Below the pieces are notes generated by a model. That model was not told the origin of the DNA, made no database searches, and saw only the letters and a program-made list of their open reading frames with translations. This document shows, piece by piece, positions 6,711 to 6,930 of a stretch of 6,930 nucleotides of DNA (position 1 is its first letter; each line of letters opens with the position of its first letter). The stretch is from positions 1-6,930 of the forward strand of contig JAKQLT010000128.1 of assembly GCA_029567025.1 (NCBI GenBank). Direction: 5' to 3'. The position numbers and the translations under genes are program-made. Source of the stretch: Candidatus Omnitrophota bacterium. GTDB taxonomy: Bacteria > Omnitrophota > Gorgyraeia > Zapsychrales > Zapsychraceae.

Positions 6711-6930
6711 ATGAACCTTTTGTTATTAGACACATCAACAAAAAATTTTAGTGTAGCGGTCGCATCACAAGATCGCGTTTTAGTCAGGAAAAATATTATT
6801 TTAGAAAAGATTTTATCAACATCTATTATTCCATCTGTTGTTAAGATTCTTAAAAAAGCGAAACTAAAACTTCGTGAAGTAGATGGCTTTGGCGTTGGTA
6901 TAGGGCCTGGGTCTTTTACCAGCCTACGTG
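6711..6930 (+). CDS. tsaB: tRNA t6A biosynthesis protein TsaB, N-terminal part (3' end outside window)
   Basis: The first 73 codons of TsaB (formerly YeaZ) are present and the frame is still open at the last base. TsaB is a catalytically inactive homologue of TsaD that scaffolds the TsaD-TsaB-TsaE complex making t6A in tRNA. The N-terminus LLLLDTSTKNFSVAVAS is the ASKHA-fold opening with the family's DTST. GVGIGPGSFTSLR (61-73) is the other signature, reading Ser where Gly is usual before LR. The His-Ser pair normally found near residue 35 is replaced by a Leu-Ser-Thr-Ser stretch. The ATG starts two bases after tsaE, again without a clear ribosome site. The immediate adjacency to tsaE supports the assignment. 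The tsaD gene, and rimI if present, would have to lie beyond the window. Confidence 0.93.
   Translation, partial: MNLLLLDTSTKNFSVAVASQDRVLVRKNIILEKILSTSIIPSVVKILKKAKLKLREVDGFGVGIGPGSFTSLR

Overview
The window is a compact bacterial stretch in which all eight identifiable genes lie on the + strand. Almost no DNA is non-coding: the gaps are 1, 3, 6 and 2 bases, and every other junction is an overlap. In order it carries the 3' end of cysS, tmk, holB, a ricT/PSP1-family gene, metG, mtnA, thiL, tsaE and the 5' start of tsaB. No RNA gene, mobile element, CRISPR array, internal terminator or convincing internal promoter was seen. The whole window therefore looks like the interior of one long housekeeping operon whose promoter and end lie outside it.

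The organism is a bacterium of moderate to low GC using the standard bacterial code: TGA ends cysS and Trp is encoded by TGG. Two blocks resemble gene orders known from Bacillus and relatives. They are tmk ... holB-ricT ... metG (B. subtilis tmk/holB/yaaT/metS) and thiL-tsaE-tsaB (B. subtilis thiL/ydiB/ydiC). Here the blocks are fused, with mtnA in the joint. The proteins themselves are diverged from model Firmicutes and the MetG is the cysteine-poor, non-zinc-knuckle type. I lean towards an uncultured or deep-branching phylum, for example an Omnitrophota-like lineage. That is an inference and cannot be settled from the sequence alone.

By function, 1-408 is Cys-tRNA charging. Positions 410-2026 cover dTTP supply (Tmk) and the replicative clamp loader (delta prime). 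Positions 1999-2796 encode the Fe-S-linked PSP1 protein RicT. Positions 2786-4306 encode Met-tRNA charging, and 4290-5366 encode methylthioribose-1-phosphate isomerase of methionine salvage. Positions 5350-6273 encode the last step of thiamine diphosphate synthesis. Positions 6280-6930 encode two parts of the machinery for t6A, the N6-threonylcarbamoyl-adenosine at position 37 of tRNA. Translation-related genes (cysS, metG, tsaE, tsaB) dominate.

I did not find a new biological system here; this is core metabolism and information processing. Points worth a second look are the cysteine-enriched RicT, the orphan mtnA between two conserved neighbourhoods, a shortened ThiL, a MetG without its zinc knuckle, a delta prime with a P-loop but no Walker B acid, and a lower GC content at both ends of the window.
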